Shown piece by piece: positions 37,365-46,307 of a DNA stretch of 64,000 nt. How positions within the stretch are numbered: the first letter of the stretch is position 1; every line of letters starts with the position of its first letter. Source of the stretch: Micromonospora vinacea (GTDB taxonomy: Bacteria; Actinomycetota; Actinomycetes; Mycobacteriales; Micromonosporaceae); assembly GCF_015751785.1 (NCBI RefSeq), contig NZ_JADOTY010000001.1:3968001-4032000 (forward strand). The letters run 5' to 3'. Both the position numbers and the translations under genes were made by a program. The notes below the pieces were generated by a model. That model was not told the origin of the DNA. It ran no database searches and saw nothing but the letters and a program-made list of their open reading frames with translations.

Positions 37365-40300
37365 CGCCCGCTCCGGCGGCGTACCGAGGCGGCGACCACC
37401 CGACCGAGCACGACCGCCGTGAGGGCGAACAACGCGACCGCGGGCACGACGAACAACAGCAGCCGACCGACGTCCGGCCACTCGGGCAACGGGACCGGTG
37501 AGCGGCCGTCACTGAACAGGCGCTGCCCGCCGCGCGTGAGCAGCCAGATCACCACTGTGACGAGAGCGCCCGAGACGGCGGCGACAGCGACCGGCCACCC
37601 GTAGCCGCCACGGAGGGCGCGTGGCGGTAACCCCTGTCGACGCAGCGCCACCAACATGGCCACCCGGGGACGCTGCTCGGCCACCGCCATCGCGATCAGG
37701 CCGGCCGCCCCGATCAGCACCCCCGCCAGCGCGGCGAACATGTTGAAGCGCACTGCCAACGCCGTAGCCTGGCGATCGAATCCCTGGCGTAGGGCCGTGG
37801 CTGTCCGGTCAGTCTCGATGACCAGACCCTGTGCGCGAAGTCGGTCGAGGACGTCAGTGGGGGCCGCCCGAGCCAACCAGACCTCCTCGTTGCCGTTCTG
37901 ACTGGCGACGGCGAGTCGATCCGCGTACTCCAGGTCGACGATCAGACCGGATCGACCGAGCCGCGGCAGACGATCGGCCAGACCCCCGACCAACGCCCTG
38001 GTCGGTGTCCCGTCGACCCCGTCGTACGCATGGATCCCGCCGAGCGGAGTCCCCGCTGATCGGGTCAGGTAGACGGGTAGCGGAAAGGGCGCGTCGACAA
38101 CAGCGATGCCGGCCGGCGTCGCACGCCGGTTCTCCGCCACGGAGAGGATCAGCGCCGCATCCGTGCCGCTCGCGACGTCGAGGAAGGTGTCATCCGGATC
38201 GGACAGCCGCCACCGCGTCGTATCGGCGAACTGCGCACCGGTCAGCACAAGCGTCTCGCGACCGCCGTCTTCATCGCCGGTTCGCAGTGCCTCGAAGCGG
38301 ACCTCCAGGTTCCCGGAAACCACCGGTGCGACGATGTCGATTTTGACCAGCCGGCATTCCTGCACGCACTCGGGCACCTGGAGGACGTAGCCCTTGCGGC
38401 CGGGCTCGATGTCATCGCGAGAGGTGACCACTCGGGTGCCGTTGGCGCTGGAGACTGTGACCGCGAGGCGGACCTTGTTGCCGCCGAAGACCTTGGCGTC
38501 GAAGTTGGCGGAGATCTGAACGGTGAGCAGGCGCCCGCGTAGTCGTACAGGTGCCCCGGGCGCAGCTGGGCGGATCTTTCGTGCAACCTCCGCCAGGGAC
38601 ACGCCGTAGGACGGATGCGGCCCGGCCACTGTCGCCAGCCGGTCGGAGTCCACAGCCAGCAGCGGTGTGCCGACCGTGGAGGACGAGGCCGTCACCACCG
38701 TGGCCATCGCGAACCGACCCTCGGGATCGGCCGCCCGAACGGCTGCCAACAGGTGCGAACGCGACGTCGCGTCGACCTCGACCACGCGCGGCGCACCGAC
38801 CTCGACGGTCGCCCGATCACGGTAGGCGGCCGACGCGACCTCGCTCGTGGCGACGGTGAATGCGAGCATCGCGACGACCACCGTGAGCAGCGCGATCAGG
38901 GGCCGGAACCGTGGTTGCCGGGCCACCTGCACCAGGGCGAGACCACTGGCGGTCCGGCCACGCGACAGCAGCGCACCACCCACCGCCGCGCCGGCGATCA
39001 TGGCGACTCGCGCCAGCAGCACCCCTGCGGCGAGCGCCCCGAGGACCGGCGCCACCAGTGCCAGTCCGCTGGGCGGTCCGCCGGAGCGCAACTGCACGAC
39101 GGCAGCCACGGCGACGGACACCGCGACGACATCACCGATTGTCGCCCGCCATCCCCGTACCCGTGCCGGCACCCGGCGTAGCAGGTCGACGACCGGTGCG
39201 GACAACATCCGCGCCTGGGCGAGCAGTACCGCGGCGAGCGCGCCGAGGGCGCCGATGGCGGCGAAGCCGATCACGGTGGCGTCCATCGTGACGTCGGCGC
39301 GGGCAGGAAGGGTGCGCGCGGCGAGCAGTGTGGCAGCGGCGAGGCCACCCAGGCAGCCGAGGGGGATCGCGACCAACGCGGGTGCGGCGTGCTCGCCGAT
39401 CGCCAGCACCCACAGGCGTCGGCGCTGCACCCCGCGGAGCAGGAGCAGGCCCTGCTCCGGTCGCCGCTGGTCGGCGGCCGAACTCACCGCGACGAAGAGC
39501 ACCAGCCAGCAGAGCAGGACCAGCAGCCCGGCGCCCAGCGTCACGCCGTCGGCCAACTGCCCTCGTTGCACGGTGACGCGATCAAGCAGGCTCGGCACTG
39601 TGGTGCCGGCACCGAAGCCCTCGCGGCTACCGTCGCGCTGCACCACAGTGATCGCGTCTCGCAGGCCCTGCACGCGCCGGCTGTCCAACAGGTGCTCGGT
39701 GACGTAGAGGTCGGCCGTCGACACGTGCAGGATCGCCTGTTCGTCGGCCAGGGGTGCGGCCTCGGCGGTGAAGATCGCGTCCTGGGCGCTGCCCGCGATC
39801 GACGTGCCGGGCGGCCCCGCGGCGGGTGGCCGAATGAACTCCCCGCCGAGCCAGAACGAATCGGTCACGTCCCGCGGTCGGTAGACACCGGCTACCCGCA
39901 CCGGCACCGCGCCGAAGGTGAACTGATCGCCGACGACGACGCCGAGCCGGGCGGCGGTGTGCGTGCTGACCATGACCTCGGGGAGTTGACCCCTCGGGGT
40001 GGACCGAGGGCAGGCTCCGGTCAGGTCGACCCGCTCGCAGACCCCCGCTCGGAAGGTCAGATTCGAGGTGACGCTCCCGGCCTGGCCGGCGGCGACACCA
40101 CCGCTCTGCGCGCCCAGGACGACGTCGAATCCGGCCGGCGTGAGTTGCCTGACCTTGGCCGCGAACACGGTGCCTGCGGGGTCAGCCGGCATTCCCGGAT
40201 ATTCGACGGCTTCGGTGAGCCGCACCCGAAGCTCGTTCGGCGACGCCTTCGACATCTCGTAGCTGGCCAGGGACTGCCCGGCCGCGGCGACATAGCTCGG

Positions 40301-40399
40301 GGCCGCCGCGGCGGCGGCACTGGCGAGCACCGCGAGCAGGAGCACCGCCAAGGCGTGTGCCCGGCGTGCCGCGAGCGCTCCCCAGATGACGATCAGCAT
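37361..40399 (-). CDS. Large FtsX-like ABC permease
   Basis: 1012 residues. N-terminal membrane helix (ALAVLLLAVLASAAAAA), a large extracytoplasmic domain (about 45-280) that includes a Cys pair (GVCERVDLTGACPR), four membrane segments with the FtsX fold (about 290-460), a second helix near 510, a second extracytoplasmic domain (about 530-850; Cys pair PECVQECRL), and a final three-helix FtsX block (about 880-1005). This two-block plan matches MacB/LolCE-type mechanotransmission permeases rather than import permeases. It lies between and in line with two ATPase genes. The substrate could be a lipoprotein, lipid or antibiotic peptide. Confidence 0.85.
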   Translation of the reverse strand: MLIVIWGALAARRAHALAVLLLAVLASAAAAAAPSYVAAAGQSLASYEMSKASPNELRVRLTEAVEYPGMPADPAGTVFAAKVRQLTPAGFDVVLGAQSGGVAAGQAGSVTSNLTFRAGVCERVDLTGACPRSTPRGQLPEVMVSTHTAARLGVVVGDQFTFGAVPVRVAGVYRPRDVTDSFWLGGEFIRPPAAGPPGTSIAGSAQDAIFTAEAAPLADEQAILHVSTADLYVTEHLLDSRRVQGLRDAITVVQRDGSREGFGAGTTVPSLLDRVTVQRGQLADGVTLGAGLLVLLCWLVLFVAVSSAADQRRPEQGLLLLRGVQRRRLWVLAIGEHAAPALVAIPLGCLGGLAAATLLAARTLPARADVTMDATVIGFAAIGALGALAAVLLAQARMLSAPVVDLLRRVPARVRGWRATIGDVVAVSVAVAAVVQLRSGGPPSGLALVAPVLGALAAGVLLARVAMIAGAAVGGALLSRGRTASGLALVQVARQPRFRPLIALLTVVVAMLAFTVATSEVASAAYRDRATVEVGAPRVVEVDATSRSHLLAAVRAADPEGRFAMATVVTASSSTVGTPLLAVDSDRLATVAGPHPSYGVSLAEVARKIRPAAPGAPVRLRGRLLTVQISANFDAKVFGGNKVRLAVTVSSANGTRVVTSRDDIEPGRKGYVLQVPECVQECRLVKIDIVAPVVSGNLEVRFEALRTGDEDGGRETLVLTGAQFADTTRWRLSDPDDTFLDVASGTDAALILSVAENRRATPAGIAVVDAPFPLPVYLTRSAGTPLGGIHAYDGVDGTPTRALVGGLADRLPRLGRSGLIVDLEYADRLAVASQNGNEEVWLARAAPTDVLDRLRAQGLVIETDRTATALRQGFDRQATALAVRFNMFAALAGVLIGAAGLIAMAVAEQRPRVAMLVALRRQGLPPRALRGGYGWPVAVAAVSGALVTVVIWLLTRGGQRLFSDGRSPVPLPEWPDVGRLLLFVVPAVALFALTAVVLGRVVAASVRRRSGR

Positions 40400-40477
40400 T
40401 GATGGTGAGGGTATTGACGTGACCGATCGGCCATTGTCCCGGCGAGTGGACCGAAACCTAACAGTTACGGCTCTCCC

Positions 40478-41125
40478 TCAACCGCGAACGATCTCCGCCC
40501 GCCCTTCGAGGAGGTGCAGTTCCGCCTCGCAGGCGGCGGCCACCTCCGGGTCGTGGGTGGCGAACACGACGGCGGCGCCCCGCCGCGCCTCATCGTGGAG
40601 CAGATTCAGAATCCGCTGTCGGTTCCCCGCGTCCAGCTCGCTTGTCACCTCGTCGGCCAGCAGCACATCGCCGCGCAGGGCCAGGCCGCGGGCGACGGCC
40701 GTACGTTGCTGCTGGCCGCCGGACAGCTCCTCGACGAGCTGGTTGGCCTGGCCGCAAAGGCCCAGCAGGTCCAAGGTCGCGGCGGTTTGTTGACGGGCCT
40801 CGGGTGGTGTCGCGCCGTCGGCCGTGAGTGCCACCTGGAGGTTCTCGGCCGCGGTGAGGATCGGGGCAAGGCCGTTGTCCTGCGGGATGAGGACGATCCG
40901 GTGCTCGACCGCGTGATCCCGGTCGCGCAGCGGCTTCCCGTCGACAGTCACTGAGCCGTCCCGTGGCCGCAGCAGCCCCGCCATCGCGTGGAGCAGGGTG
41001 GTCTTGCCGGCGCCCGACGACCCGGTCAGTGCCAGGACCCGACCCGGTCGGACCGTCACCGAGATGTCAGTGAGGACGGCCGGCGCGTCGCCGTAGCCGA
41101 CCGAAACCCCGTGCAAGCTCAGCAC
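40478..41125 (-). CDS. ABC transporter ATPase, LolD/MacB-type
   Basis: 215 residues, a minimal ATPase. Walker A GSSGAGKTT (about 36), Q-loop LIPQDNGL, signature ELSGGQQQRTAVARGLAL, Walker B LLADEVTSELD (Glu then Val instead of the usual Pro) and switch FATHDPEV. It begins the three-gene cluster ATPase-permease-ATPase (78 bp before the permease). The canonical signature here and the variant signature in the 314-residue partner suggest a heterodimeric engine with unequal sites. Confidence 0.9.
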   Translation of the reverse strand: MLSLHGVSVGYGDAPAVLTDISVTVRPGRVLALTGSSGAGKTTLLHAMAGLLRPRDGSVTVDGKPLRDRDHAVEHRIVLIPQDNGLAPILTAAENLQVALTADGATPPEARQQTAATLDLLGLCGQANQLVEELSGGQQQRTAVARGLALRGDVLLADEVTSELDAGNRQRILNLLHDEARRGAAVVFATHDPEVAAACEAELHLLEGRAEIVRG

Positions 41126-41219
41126 GTGCCACCGCCCCTCCCCGGCGCCGATGATGCGCAGACTGCCACGGCGAGCGGGAGTCGCACAATCCCGTCGATC
41201 TGTCTGCGGTACGCCATGG

Positions 41220-42404
41220 TCAGTCGGCTCGGGTCAACCGCTCGTAGAGGACCAGGGCGGTGAGGAAGGCCGCCAGGAGGCCGAGGGCGGCGACCGCGGG
41301 CACGATCCGGGCCACCGGCACCAACAGAAGGACGACGCCGATCGCGACGAGCGGACCCGGCGATCCACCGACGGTCAGCCGGAGGAACAGCAGACGACCG
41401 ATGAGGTAGAGCGCGGTCCCGCCGTAGAGCACAGCGGCCCCCGGCCATCCCATCGGCTCCCCGGCGGGGTGCCGGGGCTGATCGGTCAGGCTCGCGAGGA
41501 TCAGGTGGACGCCCAGGGCGAAGTAGACGACCCCGGCGACCAGCGGCAGGTGCGCCAGCGTGTACGCGTCCGACGCCAGCTGTTGACGGCGTCGGGAACG
41601 CGGCGAGGCCGAGGTCAGCACCTCCGCGGCGGCCGGGGCGACGCCCACGAAGTAGAGCCACCACAGGCACACGGTCGCGGCGAAGCCGAACACCGCGGCG
41701 AGCAGCACCGGCCAGGCGATCACGGTCAGGCCCGCGCCGGCCCCGGCCGACAGCAGGGACTCACCCAGCACGATGATCAGCACCAGACCGTGGCGTTCGG
41801 CGAAGTGAGCCCCGCTGCGGACCTCGCCGAAGCTGGCGGCGGTGGCGATCCGGCCGCCGCCGAAGTCGACGACGAACGCCACGGTCCACAGCACGGCCTG
41901 TGCGGTCCCGCCGAGGATGGCTCCCACCAGCAGCGGGGCCCAGGCGAGTGTGGTGGACACGGCGAAGCGCAGGGTCTGCCGCCGGTACTGCGGGTTGCCG
42001 GCGGAGGCGTAGGTCATCAGGCCGAGGTGCAGCCCGCGGACCACGATGTAGGCGATGGCCAGTGTGAGCGGCGGGCTCAGCACCCCGTCGTGGCGCTGCC
42101 ACGCCTGTGGGATCACCAGCGCGGCCACGAAGATGGCGGCCATCGCCACGAGCATCCCGGCCAGCACGGGCCCGTTGTCGGCGCGGACCTGGTTGCCCAG
42201 CCAGGCGTAGCAGCTCCACGTGTACCAGAACCAGAGCAGGAGCAGCAGCCCCTGGTAGAGGGTCAGCGGCCCCAGCGACTCCGCCATGAAACCGATGAGC
42301 CTCGTGAGCGCGAACACCAGGACCAGGTCGAAGAAGATCTCGAAGGTGGTGGCCCGGTGTGCCTCCTCGACCAGCACCGGCCCGGACCGGTGGACGCGGC
42401 TCAT
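41220..42404 (-). CDS. ltrA: Low-temperature-requirement A (LtrA) membrane protein
   Basis: 394 residues with about eleven membrane segments. The start RATTFEIFFDLVLVFALTRL is the LtrA family signature (FxELFFDLVFVFA), followed by WFWYTWSCYAWLGNQ and, in the middle, HGLVLIIVLGESLLS. The name comes from a cold-growth phenotype in Listeria; biochemical function is unknown. It stands alone, 94 bp from the FtsX cluster and 59 bp from the TetR gene. Confidence 0.9.
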   Translation of the reverse strand: MSRVHRSGPVLVEEAHRATTFEIFFDLVLVFALTRLIGFMAESLGPLTLYQGLLLLLWFWYTWSCYAWLGNQVRADNGPVLAGMLVAMAAIFVAALVIPQAWQRHDGVLSPPLTLAIAYIVVRGLHLGLMTYASAGNPQYRRQTLRFAVSTTLAWAPLLVGAILGGTAQAVLWTVAFVVDFGGGRIATAASFGEVRSGAHFAERHGLVLIIVLGESLLSAGAGAGLTVIAWPVLLAAVFGFAATVCLWWLYFVGVAPAAAEVLTSASPRSRRRQQLASDAYTLAHLPLVAGVVYFALGVHLILASLTDQPRHPAGEPMGWPGAAVLYGGTALYLIGRLLFLRLTVGGSPGPLVAIGVVLLLVPVARIVPAVAALGLLAAFLTALVLYERLTRAD

Positions 42405-42463
42405 CCGCTCATCCTGGTCTGCTGACCACCCTGGCCGGGGGTCAACGCGCAGCTGCGACCGGA

Positions 42464-43030
42464 TCAGCCGAAGAGCAGGTCGAGATGGGCGTCCAGTGCG
42501 CCCAGCGCCTGTTCGGCGGTGTACTGCCCGCCCAGCAGGTAGACACCGAGCCCCTCCATCAGCGCCAGCAGGCCGGCAGCGGCGGCGGCGCCGTGGCGGT
42601 CGGGCAGGAGGCTGGCGATGAACCCGGTGAACTGGGCGGTGTCCTCGTGCAGGCGGGGCGCGGTCGATGGTCGCACCGCCGTGTAGGCGAGGAACGCGAG
42701 CGCCACCCGCCCGTTGTCGCGGGTGCCCTCGTCGAGCGGCAGCAGCGCGGCGAGCATGGTGCGCAGCAGCTGCCGGGGCGGCGGGTTCCCGCCCAGCCGC
42801 GCCACCGCCTCGGTGACCCGGAGCTGGCTGCGCTCGCGCACCACACTCAACGCGAACGCCATCATCTCGTCCTTGGTCCGGAAGTAGTGCTGGACCATCC
42901 CGGCGGACACGCCGGCCTCGGCGGCAACGTGTCGGAGGCTGACGGCCTCCAGGCCCTGATCGGCGGCGACCCGCATCAGCGCGTCCGCGATGAGGGTGCG
43001 TCGCTCCTGGTGATCGACCTTCTTGGGCAT
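42464..43030 (-). CDS. TetR-family regulator
   Basis: 188 residues. The HTH is LRHVAAEAGVSAGMVQHYFRTKDEMMAFAL (residues about 28-57, shown here in the pieces LRHVAAEAGVSAGM and VQHYFRTKDEMM), followed by a helical ligand domain of the BetI-like TetR_C_6 type. It is the third gene of the operon beginning at 46185, 51 bp after the membrane protein gene, so it would autoregulate from the operator at 46202-46221. Confidence 0.88.
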   Translation of the reverse strand: MPKKVDHQERRTLIADALMRVAADQGLEAVSLRHVAAEAGVSAGMVQHYFRTKDEMMAFALSVVRERSQLRVTEAVARLGGNPPPRQLLRTMLAALLPLDEGTRDNGRVALAFLAYTAVRPSTAPRLHEDTAQFTGFIASLLPDRHGAAAAAGLLALMEGLGVYLLGGQYTAEQALGALDAHLDLLFG

Positions 43031-43081
43031 GGCCTCGATCGTTTCACAGTGGGTGGCCCGGAGACCCCGCCAGCGCGGCGG

Positions 43082-43747
43082 TCACCGGCTGACGGGGTGG
43101 CTCGTGGGGGTGCCCCGGGCGCTGCGCAGCAGGCCGTCCGGGTCGTCGGCGTACAGTCGCAGCTCGTTCATCGGCAGGGACCCGGTCTTCGGCAGGTCGA
43201 AGGTCAGCGGCCGACGCAGCAGGACGTCGATGCTGGTCTGGCTGCCGACCGAGATGGACACCACCCGTCGGTCGCCCTCCTGCTCGACCTGCACCGATCT
43301 GCTCGACGGCAGCGAACGGTAGCGCTTGCGCAACGCCTCGATGTCCGTCCACGGGATCCAGATGTCGATGCCCCAGCTGAGCCGTACCCGAAGACCCCGG
43401 TCGCCCACGACGTGAGGGTGGATGGTCATGCTGGCGAACAGACCGATCATCCAGAGCAGACCCCAGATGCCGAGGCCCAGCACGATCCAGCGGGCGGGCC
43501 GCCACGGCACCACGTGGGTGACCACCACGTCGAAGATCGGGATCTCCACGACCGACAGGCCGATGAAGATGCCAAGGATCGGCTTGACCACGCCGAGGTA
43601 GCCGAACGGCTCGTCGCCGGGCCCCAGCGGCAGTGGGCGACGCCGCGCCCACGCGTACAGGCTGCGCCACGTCGCGGCCTCGGCTTCGGCCGCCCGACGC
43701 AGCAGCGGGCCCACCCGCGCCCTGATCGGTGTCTTCGTGTCGGTCAT
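43082..43747 (-). CDS. Conserved membrane protein with PH-like domain
   Basis: 221 residues. A cytoplasmic N-terminus, two membrane segments (about 50-75 ILGIFIGLSVVEIPIF and 88-108 IVLGLGIWGLLWMIGLF), then a beta-rich cytoplasmic domain (LRVRLSWGIDIWIPWTDIEAL, here split LRVRLSWGID and IWIPWTDIEAL) that resembles bacterial PH domains. ATG 43747 overlaps the stop of the PEP-utilising enzyme gene (ATGA), so expression is coupled. No specific function is recognised. Confidence 0.75.
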   Translation of the reverse strand: MTDTKTPIRARVGPLLRRAAEAEAATWRSLYAWARRRPLPLGPGDEPFGYLGVVKPILGIFIGLSVVEIPIFDVVVTHVVPWRPARWIVLGLGIWGLLWMIGLFASMTIHPHVVGDRGLRVRLSWGIDIWIPWTDIEALRKRYRSLPSSRSVQVEQEGDRRVVSISVGSQTSIDVLLRRPLTFDLPKTGSLPMNELRLYADDPDGLLRSARGTPTSHPVSR

Positions 43748-46185
43748 GGTCGTCCTTCTCGTTCGGGGGCCGACGGTCCGTGCAGCGTGACGGTTCCGGC
43801 GCCGCCGTCCACGGTGACCAACTGCCCGGTGGTGATGGTCCGGGTGGCGTCCGGCACGCAGATGACTGCGGGAATGCCGTACTCGCGGGCCACGGTCGGG
43901 CCGTGCGCCATGATCGCGCCGGTCTCGGTGACCAGCGCCGCCGCGGTGAGGAACAGCGGGGTCCAGCCGGGGTCGGTGGTCGCGGCCACCAGAATGTCGC
44001 CGGGCTCGACGTGGGCGCTGCCCGGGTCGTGGACGACCCGGGCGGGGCCGGTCACCCGGCCCGCCGACGCGCCCACTCCGGCGAGCGTCCCGTCGCCGGC
44101 TGGCACGACCGGCAGGACGGTCTCGACATCCGTGCCGTCGGAGAGCAGCGCCACCGGCACCGTCCGACGCCGCAACTCCCGGCGGTGCACCGCCCGTCGG
44201 GCGGTCACGGTCCCGCGCAGATCAACACCCTGGTGTACGGCGGTGTGCGCCTCGTCGAGGGTCAGGAACATGATGTCGTCGGGCTGGTCGAGCAGGCCGG
44301 AGTCGTGCAGGTCGGCTCCGATGAGCAGCAGTTGGCGGCGCGTCTCCCGCAGCGGGTACAGCCCGGCGAACTTGCCGGCCTCGCGCAGGCCGGCCAACGA
44401 TCGGGCCCGGCGCAACAGGAAACCGACCAGCCTGCCCCGCACCGGCCGTCGACGGCGGGCTCGCGTGGTCAGCTCCCGCAGTGCCGTCTCCGCCGCCGAA
44501 GTGGCCCGCTGGAAGCGTTGGTCGGGGCCCTGCCGCGGATCGGTGACCCGCAGGTAGTTGGCGACCGCGGCGAAGACCGGTGTGGGGTCCTCCGCCCAGC
44601 GCGGCACCCCGAGGTCGACTTCGGCGACGCCCCGGTGACCGTAGACGTCCAGGAAGGCCGCCATGCCGATGTCGGGCAGCGTCCCGCGACGGTAGCGCGC
44701 GGCCAACTCGGCCGGCGGGGTGTCGAGGAGAAGCTGGCGGTGGTCACCCGCGCCCTGGGCGAGCCGCCACAGGGCCAGGTCCATCTCGATGGTGACGTTG
44801 TGCGGCATGCCGCCCAGCACGGCGTGGATCTCGTCCGGCCCGGCGATGCCCTTGAGCAGGGCGGTCGGCAGCGCGGTGGCCAGCATTCCGGCGACGATCG
44901 GCCACATGATCGCGTCGGCGCTGTCGTCGGGGTCGGCGTCCTGCGCCTGCACGAAGCGCAGCCGGTCCGCCGTGGTACGCAGGTCGGCGGGGGCGGCTGA
45001 GCGTACTCTCAGCTGCTCGATCGCCTCGAACATCCGGGTCCGCGCGGCCTCGGGACGGGCCAGCGCCCGCAGGATCCCCACCACCGCGCGGCCTGCCGTC
45101 CGCAGCGACGCGCCCCCCGGTGCCCCACTGCGCCGCGCGCCGCCGCCGGTCGGCGCGAACCGGGGATCCGCGAGCACGTGCAGCATCACCGCCTGGGCGC
45201 GCGGCCCGAAGTCGACAGCCAGGAGCTTCACCAGTCGCTTGCGGGACGACCGGTCGCGGGCGAGGTCGGTCAGGTCGCCGTAGAGGCGGCCGCCGATGTC
45301 GACGATGTCGACCCGCACCCCGAGGGCGGCGAGCATCGCGGCGATCTGCGCCCGCAGGGTCGACATGCCCATCGGGGTGACCGGTTGCCGCATGCCCTGG
45401 ACGTGCCCGAACTCCAGGTAGACGCGGGGGAGGGGCTTTCCGCTCGGCGGTGGGGCGGGGAACAGGCTGGTGATCGGCCGGGACTGGAGGAGCCACAGCA
45501 CGTCGTCCGCGTCGATCGCCCACTCGACGTCCTGTGGGCAGCCGAAGTGGGCCTGCAACCGTTCCCCGACGGCGCGGAGGCGGGCCAGTTGGGTGGCTGT
45601 CAGGCAGCCGGCCTCGTCGCGAGTGACGTCGTCGAGGACGTAGTGGTCGACGGCCGTGGCGCCGTCCACCACTGTCGTGCCGAGGCCGGCGGCGGCGTCG
45701 ACGGCCATCTCGTCGCGGCGCCCGGTCAGCGGGTTCGCGGTGAACAGCACCCCCGCCACCGCGGGGGTGACCATGCGCTGCACGACGACGGCCATTCGCA
45801 CCGTCTGGTGATCGATGCCGCGGGCGTCGCGGTAGGCGGTCGCGCGGTCGCCGTGCAGCGAAGCCCAGCACTTCTCGATGGCGGCGATCAGTTCGGCGGT
45901 ACCGCTGACGTTGAGGACGCTGTCCTGCTGACCGGCGAAGCTCGCGTCCGGCAGGTCCTCGGCGGTGGCGCTGGAGCGCACCGCCACCGGGCCTGCGCCG
46001 AGCCGCTGGTACGCGGCGACGACCTCGGCCGTGGGGACGACGCCGAGTCGGTGCGCCTCGGTGGTGACGCAGAAACCGTCGGGGACCCGTTCGCCGTGCC
46101 GGATCAGCTCGCCCAGCCCGGCCGCCTTGCCGCCGACCAGGGCGGTCATGTCGGCGGTCACCTCGGACAATGCGATCACGTGCAT
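43744..46185 (-). CDS. PEP synthase-like/rifampin phosphotransferase-like enzyme
   Basis: 813 residues. The N-terminal ATP-grasp domain (1-about 260) has ALVGGKAAGLGEL, AVRSSATAEDLPDASFAGQQ and MVTPAVAGVLFTANPLTG. A middle domain with little recognisable similarity follows. The C-terminal swivelling domain has GRVTGPARVV, TDPGWTPLF and the catalytic His761 in MAHGPTVAREYGIP. This ATP-domain/middle/His-domain plan is that of rifampin phosphotransferases (usually about 860 residues) and differs from PEP synthase, which ends in a PEP-binding barrel absent here. It would transfer phosphate from ATP to a small molecule. Starts at ATG 46185; first gene of a TetR-controlled operon. Confidence 0.85.
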   Translation of the reverse strand: MHVIALSEVTADMTALVGGKAAGLGELIRHGERVPDGFCVTTEAHRLGVVPTAEVVAAYQRLGAGPVAVRSSATAEDLPDASFAGQQDSVLNVSGTAELIAAIEKCWASLHGDRATAYRDARGIDHQTVRMAVVVQRMVTPAVAGVLFTANPLTGRRDEMAVDAAAGLGTTVVDGATAVDHYVLDDVTRDEAGCLTATQLARLRAVGERLQAHFGCPQDVEWAIDADDVLWLLQSRPITSLFPAPPPSGKPLPRVYLEFGHVQGMRQPVTPMGMSTLRAQIAAMLAALGVRVDIVDIGGRLYGDLTDLARDRSSRKRLVKLLAVDFGPRAQAVMLHVLADPRFAPTGGGARRSGAPGGASLRTAGRAVVGILRALARPEAARTRMFEAIEQLRVRSAAPADLRTTADRLRFVQAQDADPDDSADAIMWPIVAGMLATALPTALLKGIAGPDEIHAVLGGMPHNVTIEMDLALWRLAQGAGDHRQLLLDTPPAELAARYRRGTLPDIGMAAFLDVYGHRGVAEVDLGVPRWAEDPTPVFAAVANYLRVTDPRQGPDQRFQRATSAAETALRELTTRARRRRPVRGRLVGFLLRRARSLAGLREAGKFAGLYPLRETRRQLLLIGADLHDSGLLDQPDDIMFLTLDEAHTAVHQGVDLRGTVTARRAVHRRELRRRTVPVALLSDGTDVETVLPVVPAGDGTLAGVGASAGRVTGPARVVHDPGSAHVEPGDILVAATTDPGWTPLFLTAAALVTETGAIMAHGPTVAREYGIPAVICVPDATRTITTGQLVTVDGGAGTVTLHGPSAPEREGRP

Positions 46186-46201
46186 GGCGGCCCACTCTCT
46201 T

Positions 46202-46255
46202 TGCAATACAACTGCATTGCATCTGACCGTACCCGCTTGGCGATGCGACTGCAAT
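46202..46255 (-). promoter_or_regulatory. TetR operator and promoter of the PEP-utilising enzyme operon
   Basis: On the minus strand TTGCAG (46254-46249), 17 bp and TACGGT (46231-46226) form a promoter whose start site falls near 46219. There lies the inverted repeat TGCAAT-N8-ATTGCA (46202-46221). A third TGCAAT at 46250-46255 overlaps the -35. Repressor bound at either place would block transcription; the TetR encoded last in the operon is the candidate. Confidence 0.6.
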
Positions 46256-46307
46256 GTCACCGCCGTGGGTGCGCCACCTCCGGGCCGGGGTCTTGCCGGG
46301 ATCTGCC

